64,000 nt of DNA. It comes from Microbacterium ureisolvens (GTDB taxonomy: Bacteria > Actinomycetota > Actinomycetes > Actinomycetales > Microbacteriaceae). Below are positions 24,992 through 34,895 of the stretch, one piece after another. Both the position numbers and the translations under genes were made by a program. Location of the stretch: positions 156,640 through 220,639 of the forward strand of contig NZ_JADIJE010000008.1 of the NCBI RefSeq assembly GCF_015278315.1. The letters run 5' to 3'. The notes under the pieces are model-generated. The model was not told the origin of the DNA. It saw only the letters and a program-made list of their open reading frames with translations, and searched no databases. Within the stretch, counting starts at the first letter, position 1. Every line of letters starts with the position of its first letter.

Positions 24992-26796
24992 GCGACGGCC
25001 TCCTCAGGGGCGCGGCTGGGGCGGGCGCTCCTCACGACGGGCGCCGTCGCCCGGACGGTGCGAACGGATGCCTCCGCCGAACCGGAATCCTGAGCAGCTG
25101 CGACCGACGGGTCGTCGGAGCGGAAGTGCGCGCCGACCGACTCGCGGCGGGCCAGCGCAGCGGACACGAGGTGCTCGGCGACCAGGAGCAGGTTCTCGTC
25201 CTCGTAGTCGCGCTCGGAGACCGGGAGGCGCTGCTGCGCGCGCCACGTCGCGATGACGGATGCCGCGTGCCCGAGCCCCGCTGCATCGCGCACGAGTCCC
25301 GCGTGATCCCAGAGGAGCTCCTGCAGCGCCGCGCGCGAGAACGCCCCGGCCGCGCTCGTCATGCCGCTCGCGGGATCGTCCGCCGCCTGTGCGCGGGAGA
25401 GGGCGGAATCCGCGTGCGCGCGTGACGGCCGGAGAGAGGGGGCGGGCCAGGATCCGGATGCCGCGTCGGCGGCGATGACGTCGCCGGCGCGCGCCCCGAA
25501 CACCGCACCTTCCAGCAGCGAGTTCGACGCGAGGCGGTTGGCGCCGTGCACGCCGGTGCGGGCGGCCTCGCCCACGGCGTAGAGCCCGGGGATCGTCGTG
25601 CGTCCGAGCAGGTCGGTCGCCACGCCACCCATCAGGTAGTGCGCGGCCGGCGTGACGGGGATGGGTTCCCGCGCCCAGTCGAGGCCGCGCTCTCGCACAG
25701 CGCGATCGATGGTGGGGAAGCGCCGCGCCAGGAACGCGGCGCGCTCGCCGGCCTCGGCGAAGTGCAGGCCGGTGGCATCGAGGAAGACCGGACGGCCGTC
25801 CTGCGCCTCCATCTGCCGCGCGATCGCGCGGGCGACGACGTCGCGCGGCGCGAGCTCGCCGTCCGGGTGGGCGTCGAACGCGAACCGCCGGCCGTGCTCG
25901 TCGACGAGGGTCGCGCCCTCGCCGCGCACCGCCTCCGACACCAGGAACGCATCGCGGTCGTCGCCACCGGGGAGACCCGCGGCGTCGGCACTGCCTTCCA
26001 GCACCGTCGGGTGGAACTGGAAGAACTCCAGATCGGCGGTCGCCGCGCCGGCGCGGATCGCGGCGGCGATGCCGTCGCCGGTCGCGACCTCGGGATTGGT
26101 CGAGTGCGCGTACAGCTCTCCTGCGCCGCCGGTGGCGAGCACGACGGCGTCGGCCTCGAGGATCAGGCGGTGGCCGGGTGCGGCATCCGTCTCTCCGATC
26201 AGCAGCTCGACGCCGGTGACCCGGCGAGCCAGGGGATCCGCGCCGAGACCCGGCGCGCGGTCACCGGTCTCGGTGTGGGCTCCCGGGTTCGACGGGTTCT
26301 GGACGAGGTCGACGAGGAACGCGTGCTCGATCACCTCGACGTCGCTCGCGCGCAGCCGGGCGACGAGCGCCTTCTCGATCGCGGTGCCGGTGGCGTCGCC
26401 GCCCGCGTGCAGGATGCGCGGGTACGAGTGCGCGGCCTCGAGGCCCTTCACGAGACCGCCTTCCGCGTCGCGGTCGAACGCGACGCCCAAGGCGATCAGC
26501 TCGCGGATCCGTGCCGGCCCCTCGCCGACGAGCACGCGCACGGCCTCGGGATCGCCGAGGCCGGCGCCGGCGACGAGCGTGTCGCGCACGTGGTCCTCGG
26601 CGCGATCGTCGTCGAACATCACGCCGGCGATGCCGCCCTGGGCGTAGCGGGTGTTGGCGTGCTCGAGCACGTCCTTCGTGACGAGCGTGACGCGGCAGCC
26701 GTGCTCGACGGCGTGCAGTGCGGTGAGGAGCCCGGCGATGCCCGATCCGACCACGACCGCATGGGGCGTGGCCCCGCTCGTGCGCGGCGCCGTCAT
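24985..26796 (-). CDS. nadB: L-aspartate oxidase
   Basis: A 603-residue flavoenzyme oxidising L-aspartate to iminoaspartate for NadA. The FAD-binding fold is AVVVGSGIAGLLTALHAVEHG at the N-terminus; other family segments are NTRYAQGGIAGVM, HSYPRILHAGGDATGTAIEKAL, VLATGGAGELYAHSTNPEVATGDG, EFFQFHPTVL and AHYLMGGVATDLLGRTTIPGLYAVGE. The start ATG overlaps the nadA stop (ATGA). It is longer than E. coli NadB because of an extended C-terminal helical region, as in other actinobacteria. Confidence 0.95.
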   Translation of the reverse strand: MTAPRTSGATPHAVVVGSGIAGLLTALHAVEHGCRVTLVTKDVLEHANTRYAQGGIAGVMFDDDRAEDHVRDTLVAGAGLGDPEAVRVLVGEGPARIRELIALGVAFDRDAEGGLVKGLEAAHSYPRILHAGGDATGTAIEKALVARLRASDVEVIEHAFLVDLVQNPSNPGAHTETGDRAPGLGADPLARRVTGVELLIGETDAAPGHRLILEADAVVLATGGAGELYAHSTNPEVATGDGIAAAIRAGAATADLEFFQFHPTVLEGSADAAGLPGGDDRDAFLVSEAVRGEGATLVDEHGRRFAFDAHPDGELAPRDVVARAIARQMEAQDGRPVFLDATGLHFAEAGERAAFLARRFPTIDRAVRERGLDWAREPIPVTPAAHYLMGGVATDLLGRTTIPGLYAVGEAARTGVHGANRLASNSLLEGAVFGARAGDVIAADAASGSWPAPSLRPSRAHADSALSRAQAADDPASGMTSAAGAFSRAALQELLWDHAGLVRDAAGLGHAASVIATWRAQQRLPVSERDYEDENLLLVAEHLVSAALARRESVGAHFRSDDPSVAAAQDSGSAEASVRTVRATAPVVRSARPSRAPEEAVAC

Positions 26797-28169
26797 GACG
26801 CGTTCTCCCACGCGGCCGCGGGAGCTGCCGGGGGCTTGGCCGCCAGCATCCGCTCCAGTGCCACCCGTGCCGGGTCGGCGACGTCCTGCGGAACCGTGAT
26901 GCGGTTGCGCACGTCGCCCTCGACCAGGCCCTCGAGCACCCAGGCGAGGTAGCCGGGGTGGATGCGGTACATCGTCGAGCACGGGCAGACCACGGGGTCG
27001 AGGCAGAAGATCGTGTGCTGAGGGTGGTCGGCCGCGAGGCGCTGCACCAGGTTCACCTCGGTGCCGATCGCGAAGGTGGTCGGCTCGGTCGCGGCCTCGA
27101 TCGCCTTGCGGATGTAGTCCGTCGAGCCCGCCTCGTCGGCGGCATCGACCACCTCCATCGGGCACTCCGGGTGCACGATGACGCGCACGCCCGGGTGCTC
27201 GGCGCGCGCCTTCTCGATCTGGTCGACCGAGAAGCGGCGGTGCACCGAGCAGAAGCCGTGCCACAGGATGACGCGTGCCTCGGCGAGATCGTCGGCGGAT
27301 GCCCCGCCCAGCGGCTTGCGCGGGTTCCACATCGGCATCTGCTCCAGCGGCACGCCCATCGCCTTCGCCGTGTTGCGGCCGAGGTGCTGGTCGGGGAAGA
27401 AGAGGACGCGGCGGCCGCGCTGGAAGGCCCACTCGAGCACCGTCCGCGCGTTCGAGGAGGTGCACACGATGCCGCCGTGGCGGCCGACGAAGCCCTTGAT
27501 CGCGGCCGAGGAGTTCATATACGTCACGGGGACGACGGGCACGAGGCCGTCGGCATCCACCGCATCCATGTCGCCGTAGATGTCTGCCAGCTGCTCCCAG
27601 CAGTCCTCGACCTGGTCGATGTCGGCCATGTCGGCCATCGAGCAGCCGGCGGCGAGGTTGGGGAGGATGACGGCCTGGTCGGGGCGCGACAGCAGGTCGG
27701 CGGTCTCTGCCATGAAGTGCACGCCGCAGAACACGATGGCCTCGGCATCCGGGTGCTCGAGCGCCGCGTTCGCGAGCTGGAAGGAGTCGCCCACGTAATC
27801 GGCGTGCACGACCACCTCTTCGCGCTGGTAGAAGTGACCGAGCACGACGACGCGGTCGCCGAGGGTGGACTTGGCGGCCCGGATGCGCTCGGCGAGCTCG
27901 GCCTCGGACGCCTCGCGGTACTCGCGCGGCAGCTCACCTTGGCGCGGCGAGCCGGTGGGGATGACGTCGCCCATCGACGAGCCCGGACCGTAGCCGGGGC
28001 GCGCGTCGAAGTCCCAGGGGCCCGCGGCGAGGTCGGTGTTGCACGTCTGGCCGACCTGCGCGCCGGCGATGATCGCCTGGATCGCGTGGTCCACCGAGGG
28101 ATCGGTGCCGGCCGGCTGTGCGAGGGCGGCGTCGAGTCGGGGCTGGAGGGTGATGTTGACGGCAGGCAT
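26793..28169 (-). CDS. nadA: Quinolinate synthase
   Basis: A 458-residue [4Fe-4S] enzyme that condenses iminoaspartate with dihydroxyacetone phosphate to give quinolinate. Cluster cysteines are visible in IVFCGVHFMAETADLL, IVHPECPMEV and VVCPCSTMYRI; the substrate-binding VVVLGHFYQREEVV and MNSSAAIKGF blocks are intact. The N-terminal 75 residues are an extension typical of actinobacterial NadA. The ATG at 28169 has GGAGCG upstream and lies 23 nt after nrtR, so the two genes are co-transcribed. Confidence 0.95.
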   Translation of the reverse strand: MPAVNITLQPRLDAALAQPAGTDPSVDHAIQAIIAGAQVGQTCNTDLAAGPWDFDARPGYGPGSSMGDVIPTGSPRQGELPREYREASEAELAERIRAAKSTLGDRVVVLGHFYQREEVVVHADYVGDSFQLANAALEHPDAEAIVFCGVHFMAETADLLSRPDQAVILPNLAAGCSMADMADIDQVEDCWEQLADIYGDMDAVDADGLVPVVPVTYMNSSAAIKGFVGRHGGIVCTSSNARTVLEWAFQRGRRVLFFPDQHLGRNTAKAMGVPLEQMPMWNPRKPLGGASADDLAEARVILWHGFCSVHRRFSVDQIEKARAEHPGVRVIVHPECPMEVVDAADEAGSTDYIRKAIEAATEPTTFAIGTEVNLVQRLAADHPQHTIFCLDPVVCPCSTMYRIHPGYLAWVLEGLVEGDVRNRITVPQDVADPARVALERMLAAKPPAAPAAAWENAS

Positions 28170-28192
28170 GTCGGGCGCTCCGTTCGGTCGGG

Positions 28193-28900
28193 TCAATGGC
28201 GGCTGTCGAGCGGGCCGCGGTCGGCGAGCTCGACGTCCTGGTTGTAGCGGTAGAGGCGGGCGGGGCGGTGGCTGCCCGTGCGGAAGCGGTCGGTCGGGAT
28301 GAGGGTGCCGGAGTTCTCCACCTGACGGCGGAAGTTGGCCGGGTCGAGCTGACGCCCGAGGATCGCCTCGTACACCTCGCGAAGCTCGGCGAGGGTGAAC
28401 TCCTCGGCGAGCAGTCCGTGTGCGATTCGGCTGTAGCCGACCTTGTTGCGCAGGCGCCACAGCGCGTAGTCGACGATCTCGTTGTGATCGAAGGCGAGCT
28501 GGGGGAGATCCGCGGCGTCGAACCACCGCACGTTCTCGACGGTGCTGTCGGTGATCTCGTCGGCGCGCAGCAGCGCCCAGTAGACGATCGAGACCACGCG
28601 GGTGGGGGAGCGCTCGACCGCTCCGAACGCGTACAGCTGTTCGAGATAGCTCGGTGCCAGCCCGGTCGTCTCGGCGAGAGTGCGGGATGCCGCGGCATCC
28701 AGGCTCTCCGCGATGTCGAGCCATCCGCCGGGCAGTGCCCACTGCCCTTCATGCGGATCGCGTGTCCGGCGCACGAGGGGGAGCACGACCTGGTGAGCGT
28801 CGCTGCCCGGAAGGCGGCGCAGCGTGAAGATCACGGTCGAGACCGCCACGCGGGTCGCGTCGGCGGGGGACTGGGGCTCAGGGCTTGTTCTGGTCATCAT
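28193..28900 (-). CDS. nrtR: NrtR-type Nudix transcriptional regulator of NAD biosynthesis
   Basis: A 235-residue protein with an N-terminal Nudix domain and a C-terminal winged helix (FTLAELREVYEAILGRQLDPANFRRQVENSGTLIP), the NrtR layout. The Nudix box reads GGWLDIAESLDAAASRTLAETTGL: two of the three glutamates of the REUxEExGU helix are Thr, so hydrolase activity is unlikely and a sensor role fits. Family members bind ADP-ribose or related NAD metabolites and repress NAD genes. It heads the nadABC operon, and its start codon lies inside a duplicated palindrome, which suggests self-control. ATG 28897 is an alternative start. Confidence 0.88.
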   Translation of the reverse strand: MMTRTSPEPQSPADATRVAVSTVIFTLRRLPGSDAHQVVLPLVRRTRDPHEGQWALPGGWLDIAESLDAAASRTLAETTGLAPSYLEQLYAFGAVERSPTRVVSIVYWALLRADEITDSTVENVRWFDAADLPQLAFDHNEIVDYALWRLRNKVGYSRIAHGLLAEEFTLAELREVYEAILGRQLDPANFRRQVENSGTLIPTDRFRTGSHRPARLYRYNQDVELADRGPLDSRH

Positions 28901-28944
28901 GACTCTAACTCTCGGGATCGATCATAGTGTCATGATGACCAGAA
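28888..28944. promoter_or_regulatory. Candidate NrtR operator, inverted pair
   Basis: Two 20-bp copies of TAG(A/T)GTCATGATGACCAGAA face away from each other (arms 28888-28903 and 28929-28944, 16 bp perfect). Each contains the palindrome GTCAT-N-ATGAC. The left copy covers the nrtR start codons and its TAGAGT box. Confidence 0.6.
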
Positions 28945-29050
28945 GCCAAACGCCGGCCGTAACAACGCGGGCGAAGGTCACTCGAGGCGAACTGTTGCCA
29001 AGACGTGACGTACGCGCCGCACTCAGGGGGTGCGAAGCGGAGGGAATGTT

Positions 29051-29080
29051 TGTTAGGTTTACTAACACACATTTGTTAGG
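29051..29080 (+). promoter_or_regulatory. Operator TGTTAG-N5-CTAACA before the ABC importer
   Basis: TGTTAGGTTTACTAACA (29051-29067) is a 6-bp inverted repeat, with an extra half-site TTTGTTAGG at 29072-29080. The shape resembles ROK- or LacI-type operators controlling carbohydrate importers; no regulator gene is adjacent. The 53-codon plus-strand reading frame across this region (28932-29093) is probably not a gene. Confidence 0.5.
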
Positions 29081-29156
29081 ACTCAGTACTTAATGAATGC
29101 CCTCGGGTGCCCCTCGCACTCCTCCCTGCAATGCCGCACGAGAGAAAGAACCAACG

Positions 29157-30833
29157 ATGATTCGAAACGCGAAGCGCCGAGCGGCGCTCATCGCCGTGGC
29201 CGGGGCTGCGGTCCTCGGCATCGGCCTGTCGGGCTGCGCCGGTGGCGGCGGCGACGACAGCGGCGACTCCGAAGGACGCACGCTGCGGGTCTGGGCCGGT
29301 AGCCAGACGCCGATCGAGGCCAACTTCAACCCGTTCTCGCCGACCGTCCTGCACGCCGCGCTCGGCCCGATCTACGAGCCGCTGTTCTTCTACAACAAGA
29401 CGTCCGACGAGGCGCCGCAGCCGATGCTCGGCGAGAGCTTCGAGTACAACGAGGACGGCACCGTCATCACGGTCACGCTGAAGGAGGGCGTGAAGTGGAG
29501 CGACGGCGAGGACTTCACCGCCGACGACGCAGCGTTCACGTTCAACTACGAGCCCAACCAGCGCGACGGCCTGATCTCGGCCGAGGCGACGGACGAGAGC
29601 ACGGTGGTCCTCACCTATGAGACGCCGCAGTTCACCAACGAGTTCCAGATCCTCGGCACCACGTGGATGCTGCCCGAGCACGTCTGGGCCGAGGTCGACG
29701 ACTACACCACCTTCACCGACGAGGAGCCGGTGGGCACCGGCCCGTACGTGGTCGACAAGGTGACGGATGCCTCGTACACCGTCGTGGCGAACGAGAACTT
29801 CCGCGAGGAGGGCGTCCCCGCCATCAAGAAGGTGCAGTACATCGGCATCGACGCGAACCAGTCCGCTCAGGACCTCCTGACCGCCGGCGAGCTCGACTGG
29901 ACCGGCATGTTCGTGCCGAACCCGGACTCGGTGACCTCGAACGGCGTCATCAGCATGCTGAACACGCCGCAGGACCCGACGGTGCTCTACACCTGCTCGA
30001 ACGCGGAGCTCGGCTGCACCGGTCCGCAGACCGATGTCGCCGTCCGCCAGGCGCTCAACGTCGCGATCGACCGCGGCACGATCAAGGAGAAGGCGTTCGT
30101 CGGTCTCACCGGTGACATCTCGCCGACCTTCGCGCTGCTGCCGCGTGACCAGAAGTGGGTCGCCGACCCCGCCAACGAGATCAGCCCGCAGTCGCCCGAC
30201 GCGGCGGCCGCCGGTGAGATCCTCGAGGCCGCCGGCTACACCAAGGGCGGCGACGGCTTCTACGGCAAGGACGGCGCGCCGATCGAGCTGAGCCTCGTCT
30301 CGGTCGACGGCTGGACGGACTACAACGACGCCGCGAAGCTCATCAGCGAGCAGGCTGCCGAGGCCGGCATCAAGGTCAACGCCTCGACGGTGCAGTGGCA
30401 GGAGTTCTCGGACGCGCGCCAGACCGGCCAGTACCAGCTGATCATGGGCGGCGTCATCGGCACGTCGGTGGCAGACCCGTTCCAGATCTACAAGGACTGG
30501 TTCGCCGGTGAGTCCACCTCGCAGGTCGGCGAAGAGGTCCCGACCGGTCGCTGGAACTTCAGCCGCTACGACAACCCGATCGTGAACGAGGCCGTCGCCG
30601 CGGCCGCAGCGACGAACGACGAGGCCGTCAAGCAGGAGGCCTACGCCGCGCTGCAGACCGAGATCGTCCGCGACCTGCCCTACATCCCGCTGGTCATCAA
30701 CGCCACCCAGACCTTCTTCAACACGAAGGACTTCACGGGCTGGCCGACCGAGGACGACCTGTACGCCTTCCCGCCCGCCTGGGGATCGGTGGCCGCCGGC
30801 TACGTCCTGCAGCACCTGGAGCCGGTGAAGTAA
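29157..30833 (+). CDS. Solute-binding lipoprotein, family 5 (peptide/oligosaccharide)
   Basis: A 558-residue extracytoplasmic binding protein. The signal peptide (MIRNAKRRAALIAVAGAAV) ends in the lipobox LSGC with lipidated Cys27 and a Gly/Asp linker. The mature part has the SBP_bac_5 pattern: LTLKEGVKWSDGEDFTADD-like block, GTGPYVVDKV and VRQALNVAIDRGTIKEKAF. It captures peptides, or possibly short oligosaccharides as in Thermotoga, for the permeases downstream. The ATG at 29157 has an AGAGAAAGAA ribosome site. The sugar-type operator upstream leans towards oligosaccharides, but this is inference. Confidence 0.9.
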   Translation: MIRNAKRRAALIAVAGAAVLGIGLSGCAGGGGDDSGDSEGRTLRVWAGSQTPIEANFNPFSPTVLHAALGPIYEPLFFYNKTSDEAPQPMLGESFEYNEDGTVITVTLKEGVKWSDGEDFTADDAAFTFNYEPNQRDGLISAEATDESTVVLTYETPQFTNEFQILGTTWMLPEHVWAEVDDYTTFTDEEPVGTGPYVVDKVTDASYTVVANENFREEGVPAIKKVQYIGIDANQSAQDLLTAGELDWTGMFVPNPDSVTSNGVISMLNTPQDPTVLYTCSNAELGCTGPQTDVAVRQALNVAIDRGTIKEKAFVGLTGDISPTFALLPRDQKWVADPANEISPQSPDAAAAGEILEAAGYTKGGDGFYGKDGAPIELSLVSVDGWTDYNDAAKLISEQAAEAGIKVNASTVQWQEFSDARQTGQYQLIMGGVIGTSVADPFQIYKDWFAGESTSQVGEEVPTGRWNFSRYDNPIVNEAVAAAAATNDEAVKQEAYAALQTEIVRDLPYIPLVINATQTFFNTKDFTGWPTEDDLYAFPPAWGSVAAGYVLQHLEPVK

Positions 30834-30876
30834 TGCAGAACCGGGCAGAGGCCGCGGCGAGGAGGAGCAGGCCGCA

Positions 30877-31872
30877 ATGAAGTTCTATGCGCGGCGGATC
30901 GCGTTCTACGTGGTGACACTGTGGGCGACGATCTCCCTCAACTTCCTCCTGCCGAGGCTTCTGCCCGGCGACCCCGCCGACATCCTGCTCGCGAAGATGC
31001 AGCGAGCCGGCGGCGAGATCAGCGAGACCACGGTCCGCAACATCAAGACCCTCCTCGGCGGCGACTCCTCGTCGATGTGGGATCAGTACGTCGCGTACTG
31101 GGGCCGGATGCTTCAGGGGGATCTGGGCATCTCCATCACGAAGTACCCGGCCCCGGTCACCGACCTCATCGCCGCCGCCCTGCCGTGGACGCTGGTGCTG
31201 GTGGGCCTCGCCACCGTCATCTCCTTCGTCCTGGGCGTGGGGGTCGGCGCGTGGGTCGGCTGGCGCCGGGGCACCTGGGTGGACCACCTGGTGCCGTTCA
31301 CCACCGTGCTGCAGTCCATTCCCTACTTCTGGCTCGCCCTCGTGCTGGTCGCGATCTTCTCGGTCGCGCTGAGGTGGTTCCCGATCTTCGGCGGCTATGA
31401 CGTGTGGGAGTTCCCCGAGGGACCCGAGTGGAGCTGGGACTTCATCGGCAGCGCGGTGTACCACGGCTTCCTGCCCGCTCTCACGATCGTGCTCAGCTCA
31501 GTCGGCGGCTGGCTGCTCGGCATGCGCAACATGATGGTCTCGACCGTCTCGGAGGACTACATCGTCACCGCCGAGGCCAAGGGCCTCAAGCCCATGCGCA
31601 TCCTCCGCACCTACGCGACCCGCAACGCCGCCATCCCGTCGATCGCCGGCTTCGGCATCTCGCTCGGCTTCGTCGTGGCCGGCTCCATCGTGATGGAGCA
31701 GGTGTTCACCTACCCCGGCATCGGCAAGCTGATGATCCAGTCCGTGCAGAACAGCGACTACGCGCTCATGCAGGGTGTGTTCCTCGTGATCACCATCGCG
31801 GTGCTCGCAGCGAACTTCATCATGGACATCGTCTACGGATTCATCGACCCGAGGGCGCGCCACAATGTCTGA
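30877..31872 (+). CDS. ABC importer permease, DppB type
   Basis: A 331-residue permease with six membrane helices. It begins MKFYARRIAFYVVTLWATISLNFLLPRLLPGDP, the typical DppB N-terminus, and carries the ATPase-contact (EAA) loop DYIVTAEAKGLKPMRILRTYATRNA. The ending VYGFIDPRARHNV is standard. It forms the heterodimeric channel with the next gene's product, which overlaps its end by 8 bases. Confidence 0.93.
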   Translation: MKFYARRIAFYVVTLWATISLNFLLPRLLPGDPADILLAKMQRAGGEISETTVRNIKTLLGGDSSSMWDQYVAYWGRMLQGDLGISITKYPAPVTDLIAAALPWTLVLVGLATVISFVLGVGVGAWVGWRRGTWVDHLVPFTTVLQSIPYFWLALVLVAIFSVALRWFPIFGGYDVWEFPEGPEWSWDFIGSAVYHGFLPALTIVLSSVGGWLLGMRNMMVSTVSEDYIVTAEAKGLKPMRILRTYATRNAAIPSIAGFGISLGFVVAGSIVMEQVFTYPGIGKLMIQSVQNSDYALMQGVFLVITIAVLAANFIMDIVYGFIDPRARHNV

Positions 31873-32952
31873 GAGGCTCGAAGTGACCGACTCGTCGACC
31901 ACCGATCTCGAAAGCGTCCCCGAGACGCTGTCCGATCGCACGATCGATCCCGCGATCATCGCTCCCGGCGCGATGATGTCTCCGCCCGTCGACGCCGACG
32001 TCGACGCGGCGCGCGAAGAGGCGCGCGCCGCCCGTCGCGGCTTCCGGCAGCTGCTGCCCCGCATGTCGCTGAAGCTCGCCCTCGGCCTCACCATCGTGAT
32101 CGGCATCACGCTGTTCGGCATCCTGGCGCCGCTGTTCGCACAGGACCCGATGAACTCCGACAACCCGGCGCTGTCGCCGCCGAGCGCAGAGCACTGGCTC
32201 GGCACGACGAAGCTCGGCTACGACGTGCTCGCCCAGCTCGCGTGGGGCACCCGCGGATCGCTCATGGTGGGCATCGTGGCAGGCCTCATCGCCCTCATCC
32301 TGTCGATCGTGTTCGGCATCATCGCCGGCTACAAGGGCGGCTGGTGGGACGAGATCCTGTCGCTGTTCACGAACATCATGCTCGTGATCCCGGGACTGCC
32401 GCTGGTCATGGTGATCGCCACCTACATACCCGGACGCAGTTGGATGCTGGTGGCCCTCGTCCTCGGAATCACCGGGTGGGCAGGCTCTGCGGTCGTGCTG
32501 CGCGCGCAGGCGCGGTCGCTCCGGTCGCGCGACTACGTGGCGGCCAGCCGAGTGGCGGGGGAGAAGACGGCGCGCATCATCCGGGTCGAGATCCTGCCGA
32601 ACCTCCTGCCGCTGCTGGCCGCCCAGTTCCTCTTCGCCATCATCTTCGCGATCCTCGGCGAGGCGGGGCTCTCCTATCTCGGCCTCGGACCCACCGGATC
32701 CATCACCTGGGGCACCATGCTCAACGACGCGCAGACCGGTCAGGCGCTCGGAACGGGCGCCTGGTGGTGGTTCGTGCCGCCGGGCCTCATGATCGCGCTC
32801 CTGGGCGCCGGCCTCTCGCTGATCAACTTCTCGATCGACGAGATCATCAACCCCAAGCTGCGGCTCGCTCCTGAGAACGCCCGCCGGGTGCGCCAGGCCA
32901 AGCGCGCCGGCCGCGGCGTCGAGTCGACCCGCGTCGCGAACGGAGCCGAAGC

Positions 32953-32956
<4 letters not shown>
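31865..32956 (+). CDS. ABC importer permease, DppC type
   Basis: A 363-residue permease. A hydrophilic, acidic N-terminal tail of about 65 residues precedes six helices; the DppC landmarks GTTKLGYDVLAQLAWGTRGSL, the EAA loop DYVAASRVAGEKTARIIRVEILPNLLP and GEAGLSYLGLGPTGSITWGTML are present. The tail is longer than in enterobacterial DppC. Overlapping starts and stops with both neighbours indicate tight coupling. Confidence 0.93.
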
Positions 32957-33842
<886 letters not shown>

Positions 33843-33846
<4 letters not shown>

Positions 33847-34709
33847 CCGCCGAGAACCCCGCCGCCGACCGGCCGCGCACCCTCGAGGCGCGCAACCTCG
33901 TCAAGGACTTCCGGCTGCGCAGCGGGCTGAAGTTCTCGACGCTCCACGCGGTCAAGGACGTGTCCTTCACGCTCGAAGCGGGCCGCACGATCGCGCTGGT
34001 CGGGGAGTCCGGCTCGGGCAAGTCGACCATCGCCCGCATGCTCGCCCGGCTCGAGACGCCTACGAGCGGTCAGATCCTGCTGGACGGCACCCCGGCGGGG
34101 GGCCGCAGCCGCGAGATCGCGAAGTACCGCGGCGACGTGCAGATGGTGTTCCAGGACCCCTTCGCCTCGCTGAACCCGTTCCACTCCATCGCCCATCACC
34201 TCGAGCGGCCGCTGCGGATACACAACCCAGGCATCGGCAACGACGAGGTGCGCCGCCGTGTGCTCGAGCTGCTCGATCGCGTGCGGCTCACCCCGACCGA
34301 CAAGATGGCCGAGCGGCGACCCCACGAGCTGTCAGGCGGCCAGAGGCAGCGGGTCGCGATCGCTCGTGCGCTTGCCCCCGGCGCGCAGTTCATCATCGCG
34401 GACGAGCCCGTCTCGATGCTCGACGTGTCGATCCGGCTGGGCGTCCTCAACCTGCTGGCCCAGCTGCAGCGCGAGGATCACCTCGGCGTGCTCTACATCA
34501 CCCACGACCTCGCGACGGCCCGGCACTTCTCGGACGAGATCCTCGTGATGTACCGCGGCGACATCGTCGAGCGCGGCCCCGCCGACCGGGTGATCCTCGA
34601 GCCCGAGCACGAGTACACGCGGACGCTCCTGGGCGCGGCCCCGGATCCCGACAATCAGGGACGCCTTCGCGACGAGGTCCGGAGGGAGCTCGCGGGGCAG
34701 CAGGGCTGA
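33843..34709 (+). CDS. ABC importer ATPase, DppF type
   Basis: A 288-residue ATPase, partner of the preceding gene. Walker A is GESGSGKST, the Q-loop VFQDPFASLNPF, signature ELSGGQRQRV, Walker B FIIADEPVSMLD and switch YITHDLATARHFS. It ends HEYTRTLLGAAPDPDNQG. ATGA overlap couples it to the upstream ATPase. It is the last gene of the importer operon; a degradative enzyme that would reveal the substrate is not present downstream. Confidence 0.93.
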
Positions 34710-34895
34710 AGCGCTGCGCCCCAGGCACGCTCAGGCGAAGCCGTCTCGGCGCGGGCTTCAGCCGGCCGCGCGCAGCCCTGCCCGGGCGCGCCGGCGAGCC
34801 TCGTGGCGCGACACGCCCGGGGCCGCTGTCGGGGTCGTCTCCCAGGCACGATGCGTAGCCTGTCGAGACGAGTCCGGACGGCGGAAGGGGTGGGC

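Noticed and set aside
28932..29093. A 53-codon plus-strand frame starting MMTRSQTP upstream of the importer.
   Set aside because: Its first codons are created by the mirrored operator copy, it crosses the TGTTAG-N5-CTAACA operator, and it has no ribosome site or protein-like composition.
34700..34783. A hairpin GCAGGGCTG/CAGCCCTGC as terminator of the first importer.
   Set aside because: The loop is over 60 nt and the left arm lies inside the ATPase gene, so pairing is probably chance in GC-rich DNA.
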